DNA of 35,565 bases from Sphingobacterium cavernae (GTDB taxonomy: Bacteria > Bacteroidota > Bacteroidia > Sphingobacteriales > Sphingobacteriaceae), in contig NZ_VIQM01000049.1 of NCBI RefSeq assembly GCF_008520265.1, positions 1 through 35,565 on the forward strand, written 5' to 3'. The notes below the pieces were generated by a model. It searched no databases and was not told where the DNA came from. It saw only the letters and a program-made list of their open reading frames with translations. This document shows, in pieces, positions 16,171 to 24,521 of this stretch (its first letter is position 1; every line of letters starts with the position of its first letter). The position numbers were made by a program, and so were the translations under genes.

Positions 16171-17601
16171 ATGAAAAATCCACTTTTTATTGAGAAGGCA
16201 TACATAAACGGAGAGTTTATCTCGAATGATAACACGTTTGAAATTATTAATCCATCAACAAATAAAAGTATTGGATCACTTCCAAACTTAACTGTTGCGG
16301 ATTGTAAAAATGCGATAGATGCTGCACAAGAAGCTTGGCTAATTTGGAAAAACACATCCGCTGGCGAGCGTTGTGCAATAGTGCATAAGATTTATGAACT
16401 CACCCTTCAATATAAAAATGAACTAGCGGAGATCATGACTTTTGAATCTGGAAAACCCTTTACAGAATCTCTTGGAGAGGTGGATTACGGAAATGCATTT
16501 GTGGAATGGTTTGCCGAAGAAGGCAAACGTTCCTATGGTGAAACAATTCCTTCTTTAAATGGCAAAACTAGGATTTCTACTATCAAACAAGGTGTTGGTG
16601 TAGTAGCGGCAATCACGCCTTGGAATTTTCCATTGGCTATGATTTCACGTAAGCTAGCCCCTGCCCTAGTTGCAGGCTGTACCGTAATACTGAAACCAGC
16701 TTCTCAAACTCCTTTTACGGCTATTGCATTAGCCAAAATTTTTGAACTCGCAGGATTACCCAAAGGTGTATTTTCAGTCATTACGTCTAAAGACAGCAAA
16801 GGAATTGGGAAAGAGCTAGCCACGAATCCGCTAATTCGTAAACTTACATTTACGGGATCGACTGAAGTTGGTAGTACTTTGATGCAACAAGCTGCTGGAA
16901 CGATCAAACGTATTTCGTTTGAATTGGGTGGCAATGCCCCATTTATTGTATTTGATGACGCTGATATCGACGAAGCTGTGAAAGGAGCAATAGCAGGAAA
17001 ATTCCGCAATGCGGGACAAACTTGTGTATCCATTAATAGGTTCTATGTACAAGAATCAGTTTATGATATATTTTCAAAGAAACTGACTGAGGCAGTAGAA
17101 CATCTTAAAGTTGCTGATGGATTTGAAGAAGGAAGCCAAGTTGGTCCACTAATCAATTCGTCTGCTGTAGACAAAGTCAATGAACACGTACAAGACGCTG
17201 TAAAAAAGGGCGCTAAAGTCCAAACCGGTGGTAAAAAGTTAGAAGGAAATTTCTATGCGCCTACAGTTCTAACGGAAATAACTGACGATTCGTTAATTCA
17301 GTCTGAGGAAACTTTTGGTCCTGTCTGCGCACTATTTAAATTTAAAACTGAAGAAGAAGCTATCCAAAAAGCTAACGATACACCATTTGGATTGGCTGCA
17401 TATTTTTATAGTGAAAATGTAAGAAGATGCCAGCGCGTTTCTGAAGCATTAGAAGCTGGGATGATCGGCATTAATACAGGTTTAATATCGAATGCTGCAG
17501 CTCCATTTGGAGGCGTCAAACAATCTGGAATAGGCCGTGAAGGTTCGAAATATGGGTTGGACGAATATATGGAACTAAAATATTTATGCTATGGCGTTTA
17601 A
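16171..17601 (+). CDS. gabD-like: NAD(P)-dependent succinate-semialdehyde dehydrogenase-like aldehyde dehydrogenase
   Basis: A complete 476-residue ALDH. Motifs in order: TPWNFP (149-154, catalytic N152), LKPASQTP (K175), TFTGSTEVG (cofactor fold), ELGGNAP (general base E251), and FRNAGQTCVSINR with nucleophile C285. The NAGQTC..NR block and overall length fit succinate-semialdehyde dehydrogenases (GabD/Sad/YneI), which oxidise succinic semialdehyde to succinate. No GABA transaminase is nearby, so the physiological aldehyde is not proven. It stands alone between the ribBA terminator and a convergent terminator. Cytoplasmic. Confidence 0.88.
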   Translation: MKNPLFIEKAYINGEFISNDNTFEIINPSTNKSIGSLPNLTVADCKNAIDAAQEAWLIWKNTSAGERCAIVHKIYELTLQYKNELAEIMTFESGKPFTESLGEVDYGNAFVEWFAEEGKRSYGETIPSLNGKTRISTIKQGVGVVAAITPWNFPLAMISRKLAPALVAGCTVILKPASQTPFTAIALAKIFELAGLPKGVFSVITSKDSKGIGKELATNPLIRKLTFTGSTEVGSTLMQQAAGTIKRISFELGGNAPFIVFDDADIDEAVKGAIAGKFRNAGQTCVSINRFYVQESVYDIFSKKLTEAVEHLKVADGFEEGSQVGPLINSSAVDKVNEHVQDAVKKGAKVQTGGKKLEGNFYAPTVLTEITDDSLIQSEETFGPVCALFKFKTEEEAIQKANDTPFGLAAYFYSENVRRCQRVSEALEAGMIGINTGLISNAAAPFGGVKQSGIGREGSKYGLDEYMELKYLCYGV

Positions 17602-17618
17602 GTGTTAATCAAACTTTT

Positions 17619-17655
17619 AATTCATGCGCTTGCAGAATTTGGAAGTGCATGAATT
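17619..17655. terminator. Bidirectional terminator between the aldehyde dehydrogenase gene and hemJ
   Basis: AATTCATGCGCTT (17619-17631) pairs with AAGTGCATGAATT (17643-17655) with one G-T wobble, and flanking AAACTTTT / AAAAAGTTT extend it. It serves both convergent genes. Confidence 0.75.
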
Positions 17656-17668
17656 ATTCAAAAAGTTT

Positions 17669-18220
17669 TTAATCAACTTTCTCACCCTTTGACTTTCTAT
17701 ATTTCTTATAAACTTTAATGAGAATCATTAGGAGAATCGCTAATCCGAATAATCCAACTACACCAAAAACCCAATTTAATGTAGATTTAAGTATTACTAA
17801 GAAAACAATAGCGAATAATATTAGTGTTGATACTTCATTCCACATACGCAATTGCGCAGAAGTCCAAGTTGACTTTTCATCACGCAGCCGATACATGATT
17901 TGTTGAGACTTGAAATGATAAATTATCAACCCCACAACAAAGGCCAATTTTAGTTGCATCCAACCCATCGAGAGTAATGCTGGGTTCATATGTAACATAA
18001 CCAATGCGGATGCAATAGTTATATACATCGCTGGAGTTGTTATGACCCACCACAATCTATTTTCCATTATTGAGAATTGCTTGTGCAATATCGAATATAC
18101 CTCTTGTCCTTTATCTTTTGCTTCTGTGTGATAAATAAACAAACGAGGCATATAAAATAATCCTGCCATCCAACAAACCACAAAAATAATATGAACCGCT
18201 TTAGCGTATAAATAGATCAT
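17669..18220 (-). CDS. hemJ: HemJ-type protoporphyrinogen IX oxidase (CopD-like membrane protein)
   Basis: A 183-residue protein with about five membrane helices. It opens YAKAVHIIFVVCWMAGLFYM, where His10 and the following Trp-Met-Ala-Gly-Leu-Phe-Tyr-x-Pro-Arg-Leu run are the UPF0093/HemJ signature; MGWMQLKLAFVVGLIIYH gives the second conserved region with Lys. HemJ oxidises protoporphyrinogen IX to protoporphyrin IX in the membrane, using haem b as cofactor. Its location directly downstream of hemE supports the haem-pathway assignment. Gap to hemE is 103 nt with a hairpin between. Confidence 0.9.
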   Translation of the reverse strand: MIYLYAKAVHIIFVVCWMAGLFYMPRLFIYHTEAKDKGQEVYSILHKQFSIMENRLWWVITTPAMYITIASALVMLHMNPALLSMGWMQLKLAFVVGLIIYHFKSQQIMYRLRDEKSTWTSAQLRMWNEVSTLILFAIVFLVILKSTLNWVFGVVGLFGLAILLMILIKVYKKYRKSKGEKVD

Positions 18221-18276
18221 GATTCAAAATTAATAGTCAAAATTAAAAAATAACGGTGAATACTATTAAAATAATA

Positions 18277-18300
18277 AGGAGCAAAGTTGTCTTTGCTCCT
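18277..18300 (-). terminator. Hairpin between hemE and hemJ
   Basis: AGGAGCAAAG pairs perfectly with CTTTGCTCCT around a 4-nt loop, followed in the minus direction by TTATTATTTTAA. It is probably the hemE terminator, so hemJ may have its own start or rely on read-through. Confidence 0.7.
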
Positions 18301-18323
18301 CATCTATGTATTGATAATACAGA

Positions 18324-19361
18324 TTAATACCTAAATTCCTTAATAGTATCAATCGCAAATTTTACGTGATCAAATTTCATGTCTGGAGAAATACCGTGGC
18401 CAAGATTACAAATAAATCCTTTTTCGCCACGCATTCTTTCGAATAGCTGATGAATCTTAGCTTTGATAACGGGCTTATCCGCATACATGATAAACGGATC
18501 TAAGTTACCTTGAACAGCAATACCTTCTGGCAATGATTTTTTCATGTTCAACAGATCAGCATTCCAATCTACAGAAATAACATCAGGCTTCGTTTCAACC
18601 ATCAAAGGCGCAAATACCGACGCTCCTTTAGCAAAAGAAATTACCGGTACTGTACGTTTCAAGTTGTCGATGATGTATTTGTTGTATTTGTGTGAAAATT
18701 CGCTGTAATCATTCCATGATAATGCAGATGCCCAACTATCAAATAATTGAACTGCATTCACTCCTGCATCAATTTGCATATTTAAATACGCAATTGTCAA
18801 ATCAGCAATTTTTTGTAAAATGTGGTGTGCTAATTCAGGTTCATTGTTCAACATCAACTTCGTCAATTTGAAATCTCTCGTCGACCCCCCTTCAACCAAA
18901 TAACTCAAAATAGTAAACGGTGCTCCCGAGAAACCAATCAAAGGAATCGAACCATTCAAACGTTGTTGAATAACTTTGATCGCATCCGCTACATATTGCA
19001 ATTTGTCTACACTTTCAGCTCCTGCCAATTTTTGCGCATCAGCCAGTGAACGTACAGGATTTGAAAAACGAGGCCCTACACCTTGTTCAAAAGAAAGATC
19101 ACCTCCCATTGCCTCAGCTGTCACCAAGATATCTGAAAACAAAATAGCTGCGTCGATTCCTAACAAATCAACAGGCAACATGGTTACATCAGCTGCTATT
19201 TCGGGAGTTTTACACATTTCTAAGAACGTGTATTTATTTTTAATATCCCAATATTCTGGCATAAAACGCCCCGCTTGACGCATAAACCATACTGGAGGTC
19301 TTTCCGTTAGCTGCGACGATGCAGCCCTCATAAACAAATCGTTTTGTAAAATCGTACTCAC
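18324..19361 (-). CDS. hemE: Uroporphyrinogen decarboxylase
   Basis: 345 residues, the normal length. The N-terminal substrate motif RPPVWFMRQAGRFMPEYW supplies Arg28 and Arg32, and LFSDILV supplies Asp77, the counterparts of the known pyrrole-binding Arg and Asp residues. The second signature GFSGAPFTILSYLVEGG and the C-terminal GNLDP...GFICNLGHGISPD are intact. It removes four acetate carboxyls from uroporphyrinogen III to give coproporphyrinogen III in the cytoplasm. It lies 7 nt after the TPR gene and is probably the last gene of the kinase-regulator-TPR-hemE transcript. Confidence 0.97.
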   Translation of the reverse strand: MSTILQNDLFMRAASSQLTERPPVWFMRQAGRFMPEYWDIKNKYTFLEMCKTPEIAADVTMLPVDLLGIDAAILFSDILVTAEAMGGDLSFEQGVGPRFSNPVRSLADAQKLAGAESVDKLQYVADAIKVIQQRLNGSIPLIGFSGAPFTILSYLVEGGSTRDFKLTKLMLNNEPELAHHILQKIADLTIAYLNMQIDAGVNAVQLFDSWASALSWNDYSEFSHKYNKYIIDNLKRTVPVISFAKGASVFAPLMVETKPDVISVDWNADLLNMKKSLPEGIAVQGNLDPFIMYADKPVIKAKIHQLFERMRGEKGFICNLGHGISPDMKFDHVKFAIDTIKEFRY

Positions 19362-19368
19362 TATGCTT

Positions 19369-19884
19369 TTATTTATATTTTTCTATTTCGTTTTTAATTT
19401 TTTGGACAATGTCCTTTTGTCTTTGCGTCAAATTCAGTTTATCAGCTACCGACAAATAAGTTTCTGTTCGTTCGTATTCCTTTTTGCGCAAATTTATATT
19501 CGCCAGATTGATCAAGACCATTGCTTTTTCATAATCTTTACGCCAAGGCAATCGTGAAGCAAGCTGAAAATGATACTCCGCTTCCTCGATCTTTTCTTCT
19601 TTGAGTGCGATATTACCCATCATAAATTCGTAGAAATTTCTTCTACCCTTACGAAGATGATCCGGATTTTTAATTTCTTCCAAAAGCGTTTTGGTCTTCT
19701 CGTAATCTTGCTTATGGAAAGCTTGTGTAGCCAAAAAAACTGTGCCATCACGGTATTGGCTCCAGACCATATAACCAATCAACCCTAAAATATACACACA
19801 AGCGTAATAGTAGCCCGAAACAAGGCAATAAGCTAGTGTGATTACAGCCAATGCTATAATAATTAAACGAATTTTAGTATTCAT
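19369..19884 (-). CDS. Membrane-anchored TPR-like protein (171 aa)
   Basis: Two hydrophobic segments lie at about residues 6-21 and 24-42. The rest is helical with TPR-like spacing: AFHKQDYEKTKTLLEEIKNP, NFYEFMMGNIALKEEKIEEAE and VLINLANINLRKKEYERTET. No enzyme motif. It is probably an inner-membrane protein with a cytoplasmic scaffold domain. It sits 8 nt after the response regulator and 7 nt before hemE, so it is likely cotranscribed with both. Its job is unknown. Confidence 0.8.
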   Translation of the reverse strand: MNTKIRLIIIALAVITLAYCLVSGYYYACVYILGLIGYMVWSQYRDGTVFLATQAFHKQDYEKTKTLLEEIKNPDHLRKGRRNFYEFMMGNIALKEEKIEEAEYHFQLASRLPWRKDYEKAMVLINLANINLRKKEYERTETYLSVADKLNLTQRQKDIVQKIKNEIEKYK

Positions 19885-19892
19885 TGATCGAA

Positions 19893-20606
19893 CTATTGAG
19901 CTTCTCCGTTATCCGTGAATTTATAACCTACGCCGCGAATGGAGTGGAAATAAATAGGATGTTTTTGATCTGGTTCAAAATATTTACGAAATGTCAAGAT
20001 GAAATTATCAATTGTTCTTGTTGATGGATATACGTCATAATTCCAAACTGTCTCCAAAATTTGTTCACGTGAAACCGCTTCATTACGACGCTCAATCAAT
20101 AATTTCAACAACATTGTCTCTTTCTTAGTCAATGAAGTAATCGAACCATCTGCATGATGCAATTCGAACGAATTGAAATAAATTGTTTTGTCACCTATTG
20201 TATAGGAATTCAATTCTTTCAAATCCTCAGGCTTTAATCCGCGACGAATCAAGTTACCGACACGAAGGATCAATTCCTCCAAATTAAACGGTTTCACCAA
20301 ATAATCATCAGCTCCTTTTTTAAGCCCTGTGATACGGTCCTCACTGCTGTTTTTAGCTGTCAAGAACATAATTGGGACTTCTGTATTTTGCAAACGAATT
20401 GTTTCAGCGACTTGGAAACCATCGATTTCTGGAATCATTACATCCAAAATAATCAAGTTAAAACGCTCTTCTTTGAAGATTTTAAGCGCTTTCTTTCCGT
20501 CTGTAGCCGTGGTTACGCGGTAACCTTCCAATTCCAGATTAAGTTTAATAGCTTCCAACAAATGTTCTTCGTCTTCGACTAATAGTATTCTTTGTTTAGC
20601 TTGCAT
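19893..20606 (-). CDS. OmpR/PhoB-family response regulator
   Basis: Counting from ATG 20606 (MQAKQRILLVEDEE; a start at 20615 is also open) the protein has 237 residues. The receiver domain shows the acidic pair VEDEE, phospho-acceptor Asp55 in LILDVMIPEIDG, Thr83 in MFLTAKNSS and Lys105 in YLVKPF. The C-terminal winged helix (about 135-235) has LTKKETMLLKLLIERRNEAV and TVWNYDVYPSTRTIDNFILT and FHSIRGVGYKF. It binds DNA when phosphorylated. Its start overlaps the 3' end of the kinase gene, showing translational coupling. Confidence 0.95.
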   Translation of the reverse strand: MQAKQRILLVEDEEHLLEAIKLNLELEGYRVTTATDGKKALKIFKEERFNLIILDVMIPEIDGFQVAETIRLQNTEVPIMFLTAKNSSEDRITGLKKGADDYLVKPFNLEELILRVGNLIRRGLKPEDLKELNSYTIGDKTIYFNSFELHHADGSITSLTKKETMLLKLLIERRNEAVSREQILETVWNYDVYPSTRTIDNFILTFRKYFEPDQKHPIYFHSIRGVGYKFTDNGEAQ

Positions 20607-21471
20607 AGTTTTCAAATATTACTTCAAAAATACTACCGGAAGGCGTATTGTCCTTCACTTTAATGGTAGCATTATGTTTTTGTAAAACGGTTTTTACTAT
20701 ATATAACCCTAAACCAGTTCCTTTGGTTTTGCGGGTTGATTCATTTCCAACACGGTAGAATTTATTAAAAATAAGCTTTTTTTCCTCATCTGCAATACCT
20801 TGCCCATGGTCTGCGACAGTGAGTACGAGATCATTGCCCTTTTTATTCAATTTTACATCCACTGTAGCACATGGCGGCGAATATTTAATGGCATTCTCCA
20901 CCAAATTGTTGACTACATTAGTTATTGCAAACTTATCTGCATTCAAGGTGATGTTTGGCTCAATCTCTGTATGAATCATTTCTGTCTTACAAGAATTCTT
21001 CTGTAATCTCTCAGACACATCTTCAACTAACATAGAAAAATCAAAATTCTCTTTTGGGAGATTAAAGCTGCGATTCTCTAATTTGGTAGCCAACAATACA
21101 TTTTCCACCAAATAATCCAAACGTTCGATATCTTTCAAAGAATTAGACAAAAAGCTTTTTTGTTGCTCTCTATCCAAATCTCTCTTCAGAATAGTCTGCA
21201 AATACAACTTAACAGATGCCAAAGGCGATTTAAGCTCGTGCGTGACTGAAAGTAAAAAGTTATTTTGTTGTTGTGAGTAATTGCGTTCTTTTTCTAAATG
21301 TCTTTTTAGTCGAATGATCCCCAAAATAAAGATCAAAATAAAAATCATTCCCTCACCAATCACCATTCCTTTGCGATCTGGAACATACTTGATAAACATG
21401 TAGCCCCATGCAAAAAGTTGGCAGATGGCATAAAACGCTAATACATAAAACCAAAATAGAGCTCTTCTCAT
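20596..21471 (-). CDS. Sensor histidine kinase with minimal sensor region
   Basis: I use ATG 21471 (MRRALFWFYVLAFYAICQLF), which begins the first membrane helix; the frame opens 13 codons earlier. The protein has 291 residues. Two TM helices (about 4-25 and 36-54) are joined by only about 12 residues, so no external sensor domain is present. The HisKA motif is SVTHELKSPLAS with His78, then the N box NNLVENAIKYS, G1 box DHGQGI, F box FNKFYRVG and G2 box GTGLGLYIV. It is complete and presumably phosphorylates the adjacent regulator. A signal from the membrane or a partner protein is likely, because there is no loop to bind a ligand. Confidence 0.93.
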   Translation of the reverse strand: MRRALFWFYVLAFYAICQLFAWGYMFIKYVPDRKGMVIGEGMIFILIFILGIIRLKRHLEKERNYSQQQNNFLLSVTHELKSPLASVKLYLQTILKRDLDREQQKSFLSNSLKDIERLDYLVENVLLATKLENRSFNLPKENFDFSMLVEDVSERLQKNSCKTEMIHTEIEPNITLNADKFAITNVVNNLVENAIKYSPPCATVDVKLNKKGNDLVLTVADHGQGIADEEKKLIFNKFYRVGNESTRKTKGTGLGLYIVKTVLQKHNATIKVKDNTPSGSIFEVIFENYAS

Positions 21472-21485
21472 ATCCTTTATTTCAA

Positions 21486-21493
21486 CAAAAATA
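21486..21493 (-). promoter_or_regulatory. Possible -7 box (TATTTTTG) of the kinase operon
   Basis: TATTTTTG on the minus strand lies 14 nt before the kinase ATG. At 19 nt further upstream the sequence is TTC rather than TTG. The match is partial. Confidence 0.4.
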
Positions 21494-21579
21494 CTTAAAT
21501 CACACAGCAATAGAAAATACGTCAGGTTTTATGACAATAAGAAGAAAAACTGCATTAAATGACATCTCAATACATTTTA

Positions 21580-21587
21580 TATCTTTG
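21580..21587 (+). promoter_or_regulatory. -7 box (TATCTTTG) abutting the HAD gene start
   Basis: TATCTTTG is a perfect TAnnTTTG, but only 3 nt separate it from the ATG at 21591. If used, transcription would start at or inside the start codon, giving a leaderless mRNA. No TTG at the standard distance. Confidence 0.45.
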
Positions 21588-21590
21588 TAT

Positions 21591-22292
21591 ATGTTTCAGT
21601 ACAAAAAAGATATTTTCTTCGATTTAGATCATACGATTTGGGATTTTGACCGTAATGCACAAGAGACTTTGCATGAATTGTACTACGTATACAAATTTGA
21701 CACTCTATTCAATAGACCTAATTCGGATGAATTTATTGAAACATACACCATCAACAACCACCGTGTTTGGGAACTTTATCATCACGGTAAAATAGACAAG
21801 CCTACACTTCGAAAATTACGTTTTGCAGATACATTCACGCAATTAGGCGTTGATCCTGCATTATTTCCTGTAGGTTTTGAGGAAGAATATTTAAAAATTT
21901 GTCCTACAAAGACGAATCTATTCCCACATGCAATAGAAACTTTAGAGTACTTGCAAAATAGATATAATCTACATCTAATTTCCAATGGCTTTAAAGAAGC
22001 ATGTGAGGCCAAATTGACACATAGCGATCTACGCAAATACTTTAAAACTATTGTTATTTCAGAAGTTTTTGGGGTTAATAAACCCGACCCGCGTATATTT
22101 GACTACGCCGTAAATAATGGAGAAGCCTCCAAAGAAAATTCAATAATGATCGGTGACAATATCGATGCAGATGTTCGCGGCGCCCTCAATGCCGGACTTG
22201 ATGCGATATATTTCAATGTAATAGGAACAGATAAACCCCAAGATATACCACATATGATCGTTGACTTGAAAGAGTTACAAGATATTTTTTGA
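21591..22292 (+). CDS. HAD-family hydrolase, YjjG-type nucleotidase
   Basis: I use ATG 21591 (MFQYKKDIFFDLDHTIWDFD), since motif I should lie near the N-terminus; an open frame reaches back to 21408 but overlaps the divergent kinase gene. The 233-residue protein has motif I DLDHT (Asp11 nucleophile, Asp13), motif II LISNGF, motif III Lys in VNKPDPRIF and motif IV IGDNIDADV. The helical cap after motif I (NAQETLHELYYVYKF...) and the length fit YjjG-like 5'-nucleotidases that clean up non-canonical pyrimidine nucleotides. Substrate is inferred from family only. Cytoplasmic. Confidence 0.88.
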   Translation: MFQYKKDIFFDLDHTIWDFDRNAQETLHELYYVYKFDTLFNRPNSDEFIETYTINNHRVWELYHHGKIDKPTLRKLRFADTFTQLGVDPALFPVGFEEEYLKICPTKTNLFPHAIETLEYLQNRYNLHLISNGFKEACEAKLTHSDLRKYFKTIVISEVFGVNKPDPRIFDYAVNNGEASKENSIMIGDNIDADVRGALNAGLDAIYFNVIGTDKPQDIPHMIVDLKELQDIF

Positions 22293-22447
22293 TTTCTTTT
22301 CTTTCTATGTTGATTCAAAAATCACTAGTATACCGTGTATTTATTAAGAGTATTTCTAAAAACTAACCTAAAAAGGTGATTTAGTAAAATAACCAAGAAT
22401 AAACCATAGACATAATTTACATTTGTCCTAAATAACCATAGATATAA
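22293..22447. other. AT-rich intergenic stretch
   Basis: 155 nt with no recognisable gene, hairpin terminator or promoter box. It separates the HAD gene from the accessory patch at 22448-24511. Confidence 0.4.
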
Positions 22448-22597
22448 ATGATAAGTTATATTAAACCCAATATTGAATTGGTAATGATATACGAGGATAA
22501 TAAAGTATTGTTTTCATCAAGCGCGATTGTGTTTAGTAACTCGCCACAGTATTCCCATGCTATATTGATTCATGGTAGCCCAAAGACCATGGAATAA
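22448..22597 (+). CDS. Putative 49-residue peptide of the 'YIKPxIE' type
   Basis: ATG 22448 to TAA 22597 encodes MISYIKPNIELVMIYEDNKV, then LFSSSAIVFSNSPQYSHAIL and IHGSPKTME. The N-terminal pattern YIKP-x-IE-x-V...E...L-x-SS resembles a class of tiny uncharacterised Bacteroidota proteins (K-Y-x-x-P-x-I-E-V...E...L..S). This is recalled from general experience, not a search. There is no signal peptide. It lies 90 nt before the headless surface-protein fragments. It may be a precursor peptide or a remnant; coding potential is not certain. Confidence 0.45.
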   Translation: MISYIKPNIELVMIYEDNKVLFSSSAIVFSNSPQYSHAILIHGSPKTME

Positions 22598-22635
22598 GCT
22601 CTTATGATAAATAATTTTTTTTAATCACAAGATAT

Positions 22636-22687
22636 TATTTAGGGTCTGCTGAAAAACTCAATGATTTTTTTCAGCAGACCCTAAATA
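22636..22687. repeat. 21-bp perfect inverted repeat with 10-bp spacer
   Basis: Positions 22636-22656 and 22667-22687 are exact reverse complements (arm TATTTAGGGTCTGCTGAAAA plus A). The repeat core GGGTCTGCTGAAAAA looks like a transposon terminal repeat, and the structure could be a collapsed pair of IS ends or a MITE-like remnant. The A/T flanks would also let it act as a terminator. The reading frame of the following fragment emerges from its right arm. Confidence 0.7.
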
Positions 22688-23168
22688 CTACCAAAAAGGT
22701 GGTAACGGTGATAAACATGTTGAATATACTGTAAATCTTACAAACCCGACTTTCGGAGCTCAATTAGATATATTCTATTTGGATAATTCCTTCCAACTGT
22801 ATGTAAATGATTCACCAGTCTTCTCCAAAGAAATAAATTTTGAAGATTACCTCAAGACGGATGTTGAGTTTAGTGATGGTACTTGGTATGGAAAACCCGA
22901 ATCAGGAATTACGCAAATTTACTGGCTAAACGACAAAGAAAGAAAAGAAGTGCCGGTTATTAAGTTAGTAATTGATGAAGAAGGCAGAATACTTCTTTAT
23001 GGACCTAAAAGTTTAACTGATGAACTTCGACTTTTAAAATTAAGAAGTGGAGTCACTTATAGTCCCGTAAAATTTGACCCAAAAGGAACAAATAAGCTTC
23101 GCTTCAATTCCACTATTTGGAACATAAAAGATATATGGGGAAGAATATATGGAATACAGGCTAAATAA
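22665..23168 (+). pseudogene. Headless C-terminal fragment 1 of a fimbrillin-like surface protein
   Basis: The open frame begins inside the palindrome, with a TGA just before it at 22662, and has no ATG start or signal peptide. It reads YYQKGGNGDKHVEYTVNLTN, PTFGAQLDIFYLDNSF, then EINFEDYL, VPVIKLVIDEEGRILLYG, and ends STIWNIKDIWGRIYGIQAK. It aligns along its whole length with the C-terminal third of the next gene (NPTFGAQ.DI.YLDNSF; INF or LNF E; DV.FSD.T.YG; PV..L..D..G.I.L.G; ST.W.I.D..GR.YGI). About 160 residues remain. A terminator follows at 23191. A TTG at 22779 is a possible but unconvincing start. Confidence 0.7.
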
Positions 23169-23190
23169 CTAATAGTTAACAAAAGATTTT

Positions 23191-23218
23191 AAAGGCATAT
23201 ATTAATTTATATGCCTTT
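23191..23218 (+). terminator. Terminator after fragment 1
   Basis: AAAGGCATATA (23191-23201) pairs with TATATGCCTTT (23208-23218), followed by TTCTGTTT. A typical intrinsic terminator. Confidence 0.8.
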
Positions 23219-23299
23219 TTCTGTTTAAAATAATGTTTTCAACCATTAATATTAAATAAATAAGACGTATTACACCAATTCTACAAAAACAATTAATAA

Positions 23300-24511
23300 A
23301 TAAACAAAGCTACTGGTGCATTGGTCACTTCGAAAAGCTACATTCGCGGTCAAGAAAGTCTGACAGGCCCCTTATTAGTTTTTGGTGGAAAAGAATACAC
23401 GATTGTTGCCTACTCTATAGACTCCCAAACACAGTATCCTGCTGAAATTGAAAATGCATCTAATATTAACACTGCAGCGATTACTAATCAGCAAGTCTCT
23501 TTTATGTATCAAAAGCAAGATGTCACAGTAGCTCATAATAGTAATACAACGATTAAAATAAAATTCAGACATCAATTTGCTCAGATTACTACCATTATAA
23601 AATTGGACAATAGCACATCTGGCTACACACAAATCAGAGGTGTTGTAGGTGCATCATATTTTAAACCAAGTTATTCAAAAACGAAATTTAAAGTTAGTAA
23701 TAGTACAATTACTGCCGCAGCAACAAATGAGAACTTATTAGGGTCCCCTGTTGTTTTTCCCTTTATACCTTTCAGTGATTTAACTGTAAAAAGCACTACC
23801 TCAATAAATCCGACAATATTAAATACCCCATCAACCATCACCGAGGGTGAATTTACAATTGAAGCTTTAACTAGCGGAGATGTATCAAGACGTGTGGATA
23901 TTGAGAATTTAAACCTTACACCAGGTGTTAAATACAATTTAGTACTCACGTTTAATGTACCTGAAACAACATTGATTGGCGCCAATCCACATTTCCATTT
24001 CGTTGATACAGTAACAACAAATGTCCCATTTACTCATAAGGTAGAATTTGAAAACCCTACTTTTGGAGCACAAATCGATATTTGGTATTTAGATAACTCG
24101 TTTAATTTAAATATTAATGGACAAAATTTATTAAGTAGAGAACTTAACTTTGAAGGATTCCCATTGCATGATGTATATTTTAGTGATTTGACATATTATG
24201 GAAGTGCGGATATTCCTAGCAGCAGACCAGGAATACCTGTAATTTATCATATTAACCACGGCTCCGCAACTAGTCCCCGTCAAGAAATTCCTGTAGTTAG
24301 ATTAACATTTGATCAAAATGGTAATATAAGATTATTTGGCAGAAAACGTATGTCTGAGAATTTGAGAGAACTGTTTATAAGACCTGATGTACCGATTAAC
24401 CCATTAGCTAGATTAATACCTAATGGCAAAAATACTTTAATATTCACTTCTACGCGTTGGACAATTACTGATGTGGAAGGTAGAGTGTATGGTATTAGAG
24501 TTCAAGAATAA
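23300..24511 (+). pseudogene. Headless fragment 2: fimbrillin-like surface protein lacking its N-terminus
   Basis: The frame opens after TAA 23297 and reads INKATGALVTSKSYIRGQES, so the start of the protein is missing; the first possible initiator is TTG 23321. No signal peptide or lipobox is present. The body (about 400 residues) is beta-rich: FGGKEYTIVAYSIDSQTQYP, TTIKIKFRHQFAQITTIIKL and LNLTPGVKYNLVLTFNVPET. The pattern of a hydrophobic RHQFAQITTIIKL strand and LTPGVKYNLVLTF before a variable C-terminal domain is what fimbrillin/Mfa-like proteins show. The C-terminal domain (from about TNVPFTHKVEFENPTFGA) is shared with fragment 1. Either a decayed gene or a silent cassette; expression as it stands looks unlikely. 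Confidence 0.65.
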
Positions 24512-24521
24512 TAGAAAACTG

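Noticed and set aside
21408..21590. Longer start of the HAD gene
   Set aside because: It overlaps the divergent kinase gene, and HAD motif I should be within the first 15 residues.
22779..23168. A gene starting at TTG 22779
   Set aside because: Clear homology to the neighbouring paralogue extends upstream of this codon, so the TTG is internal to a truncated frame.
23321..24511. A gene starting at TTG 23321
   Set aside because: The frame is open only from 23300, no signal peptide is present and the region looks like the interior of a larger secreted protein.
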